Shown here: in pieces, positions 41,723-42,375 of the stretch
Numbering within the stretch: position 1 is the stretch's first letter
Layout of the letters: each line of letters begins with the position of its first letter
DNA from: Actinomycetota bacterium
Lineage (GTDB): Bacteria > Actinomycetota > Geothermincolia > Geothermincolales > RBG-13-55-18
Reading direction: 5' to 3'
Length of the DNA: 42,375 nucleotides
Assembly: GCA_028697145.1 (NCBI GenBank)
Contig: JAQVFR010000033.1
Span: forward strand, 1 to 42,375
Translations under genes and position numbers: made by a program
The notes under the pieces: generated by a model
What the model was told of the DNA's origin: nothing
The model's input: the letters and a program-made list of their open reading frames with translations, nothing else
The model's database searches: none

Positions 41723-42375
41723 TTATTGCCACCCAGACGGGAAGCCCATGCATATCTCGTACAGTTCTCCATCGCCCGTGCCCAGGACGAAGGCCCTGCT
41801 CTCGCCGGTTATGGGGTCAAATCCGGCAAGCAGAAGGAAGGGGCTCCCGTCTACCGCGTCGCAGAAGTAGCCGTTAAGCAGAATGATGGGCAGGGAATCT
41901 TCATCCAGCCCCCTGCCGTAGTCCTCGATCTCGATGGTCCTGCCCGTGAAACCCGCGTCATTCTCGAGCATGGGAAGAAAGCCGAATATGGTGTCCGTGT
42001 ATTCCTCGCCGCTCTTGAAACGGCCGGCCAGGAGGGGCTCTCCCTCCGGCGACATGACGATCTCCCCCAGGAGCAGGCAGTCCTCGTGGAGCAGCGACCG
42101 GACTAGCTCGAGTGAAGGAAACGCGTATTCCCTCACCTCGGTCTTGTTCTCGGGCACGCCGGGGTTCAGCGCGACCCAGAGCCTGTCGCTCCCGCGAGAG
42201 AGGCGCACGTCGTGCACCGCCACCGTGCCTATCTCCGCCATGTGCGCCGCTCCGCTCCCGCCGTTCTCCGCAACCAGGTACCTCGTCTGCCCCGTCTCAT
42301 CCCTGTATTGCCTGGCGCTCCACCTCCATCCGGCGGCTGCGTCGAGTTCCCCACCGCACAGGTACACGAGGTCGG
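41723..42375 (-). CDS. Unknown beta-rich protein, 5'-truncated by window edge
   Basis: About 217 visible residues ending at TAA 41725..41723. The frame continues past GTG 42367 to the window edge, so the true start lies outside. The sequence alternates short strands and turns (IGTVAVHDVRLSRGSDRLWV, VMSPEGEPLLAGRFKSGEEY, LLLAGFDPITGESRAFVLGT), in the manner of a beta-propeller or periplasmic sensor domain. I do not recognise a family. No signal peptide can be judged because the N-terminus is missing. It is convergent with tatD. Confidence 0.7.
   Translation of the reverse strand, partial: DLVYLCGGELDAAAGWRWSARQYRDETGQTRYLVAENGGSGAAHMAEIGTVAVHDVRLSRGSDRLWVALNPGVPENKTEVREYAFPSLELVRSLLHEDCLLLGEIVMSPEGEPLLAGRFKSGEEYTDTIFGFLPMLENDAGFTGRTIEIEDYGRGLDEDSLPIILLNGYFCDAVDGSPFLLLAGFDPITGESRAFVLGTGDGELYEICMGFPSGWQ

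Noticed and set aside
41801-41830. GGGGTCAAATCC within the right-edge gene as another repeat copy
   Set aside because: It encodes the in-frame FDPITG of the protein and lacks further similarity to the repeats.

Overview
The window is GC-rich and comes from a bacterial chromosome. Gene order, the AbrB/SpoVG/CTC proteins and Bacillus-like synteny point to a monoderm-type lineage. My best guess is a deep-branching Actinomycetota (Geothermincolia/OPB41-like) or a GC-rich Bacillota, but this is inference without any database search. There is no transposase, CRISPR array, prophage or rRNA; one tRNA (Gln) is present.

Positions 1-5500 carry a truncated secreted glycosidase-like gene, a GT4 glycosyltransferase with an unusual inserted beta-sandwich, and a large secreted protein of FG-GAP/VCBS repeats followed by four copies of an about 112-residue beta-rich repeat.

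Positions 5500-20350 (all minus strand, transcribed right to left) form one long surface-glycan locus. The order is an ABC polysaccharide exporter (Wzm, and Wzt with a C-terminal carbohydrate-recognition domain), a helical/methyltransferase protein, three GT4 glycosyltransferases interleaved with a second degenerate methyltransferase-like protein, two polytopic GT-C-type membrane proteins, a methyltransferase with an N-terminal beta-rich domain, and an NDP-forming acyl-CoA synthetase subunit. Most junctions are 4-14 bp overlaps or gaps of a few bases, so the central genes are translationally coupled. The set resembles ABC-dependent O-antigen or S-layer glycan systems in which a methyl cap stops chain growth and is read by Wzt.

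Positions 20500-25180 hold a flavodoxin, rsgA flanked by dispersed palindromic repeats, and a SpoIID-domain secreted protein whose last repeat is cut off exactly at one of those repeats. Positions 25340-41470 are a housekeeping block: mazG(yabN)-mfd-rplY(ctc)-pth-two lipoproteins-prs-glmU-tRNA-Gln-spoVG-ispE-rsmA-abrB-metG-tatD. It matches the Bacillus subtilis abrB-metS-yabD-ksgA-ispE-spoVG-glmU-prs-ctc-pth-mfd-yabN neighbourhood, but with several strand flips and two inserted lipoprotein genes. The right edge holds a 5'-truncated unknown gene.

Recurring oddities are short elements sharing a GGGTC core that sit on or inside gene 3' ends, and several non-ATG starts (TTG, GTG, and possibly CTG and ATC). 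A structured leader also precedes a 33-codon ORF after rsmA.
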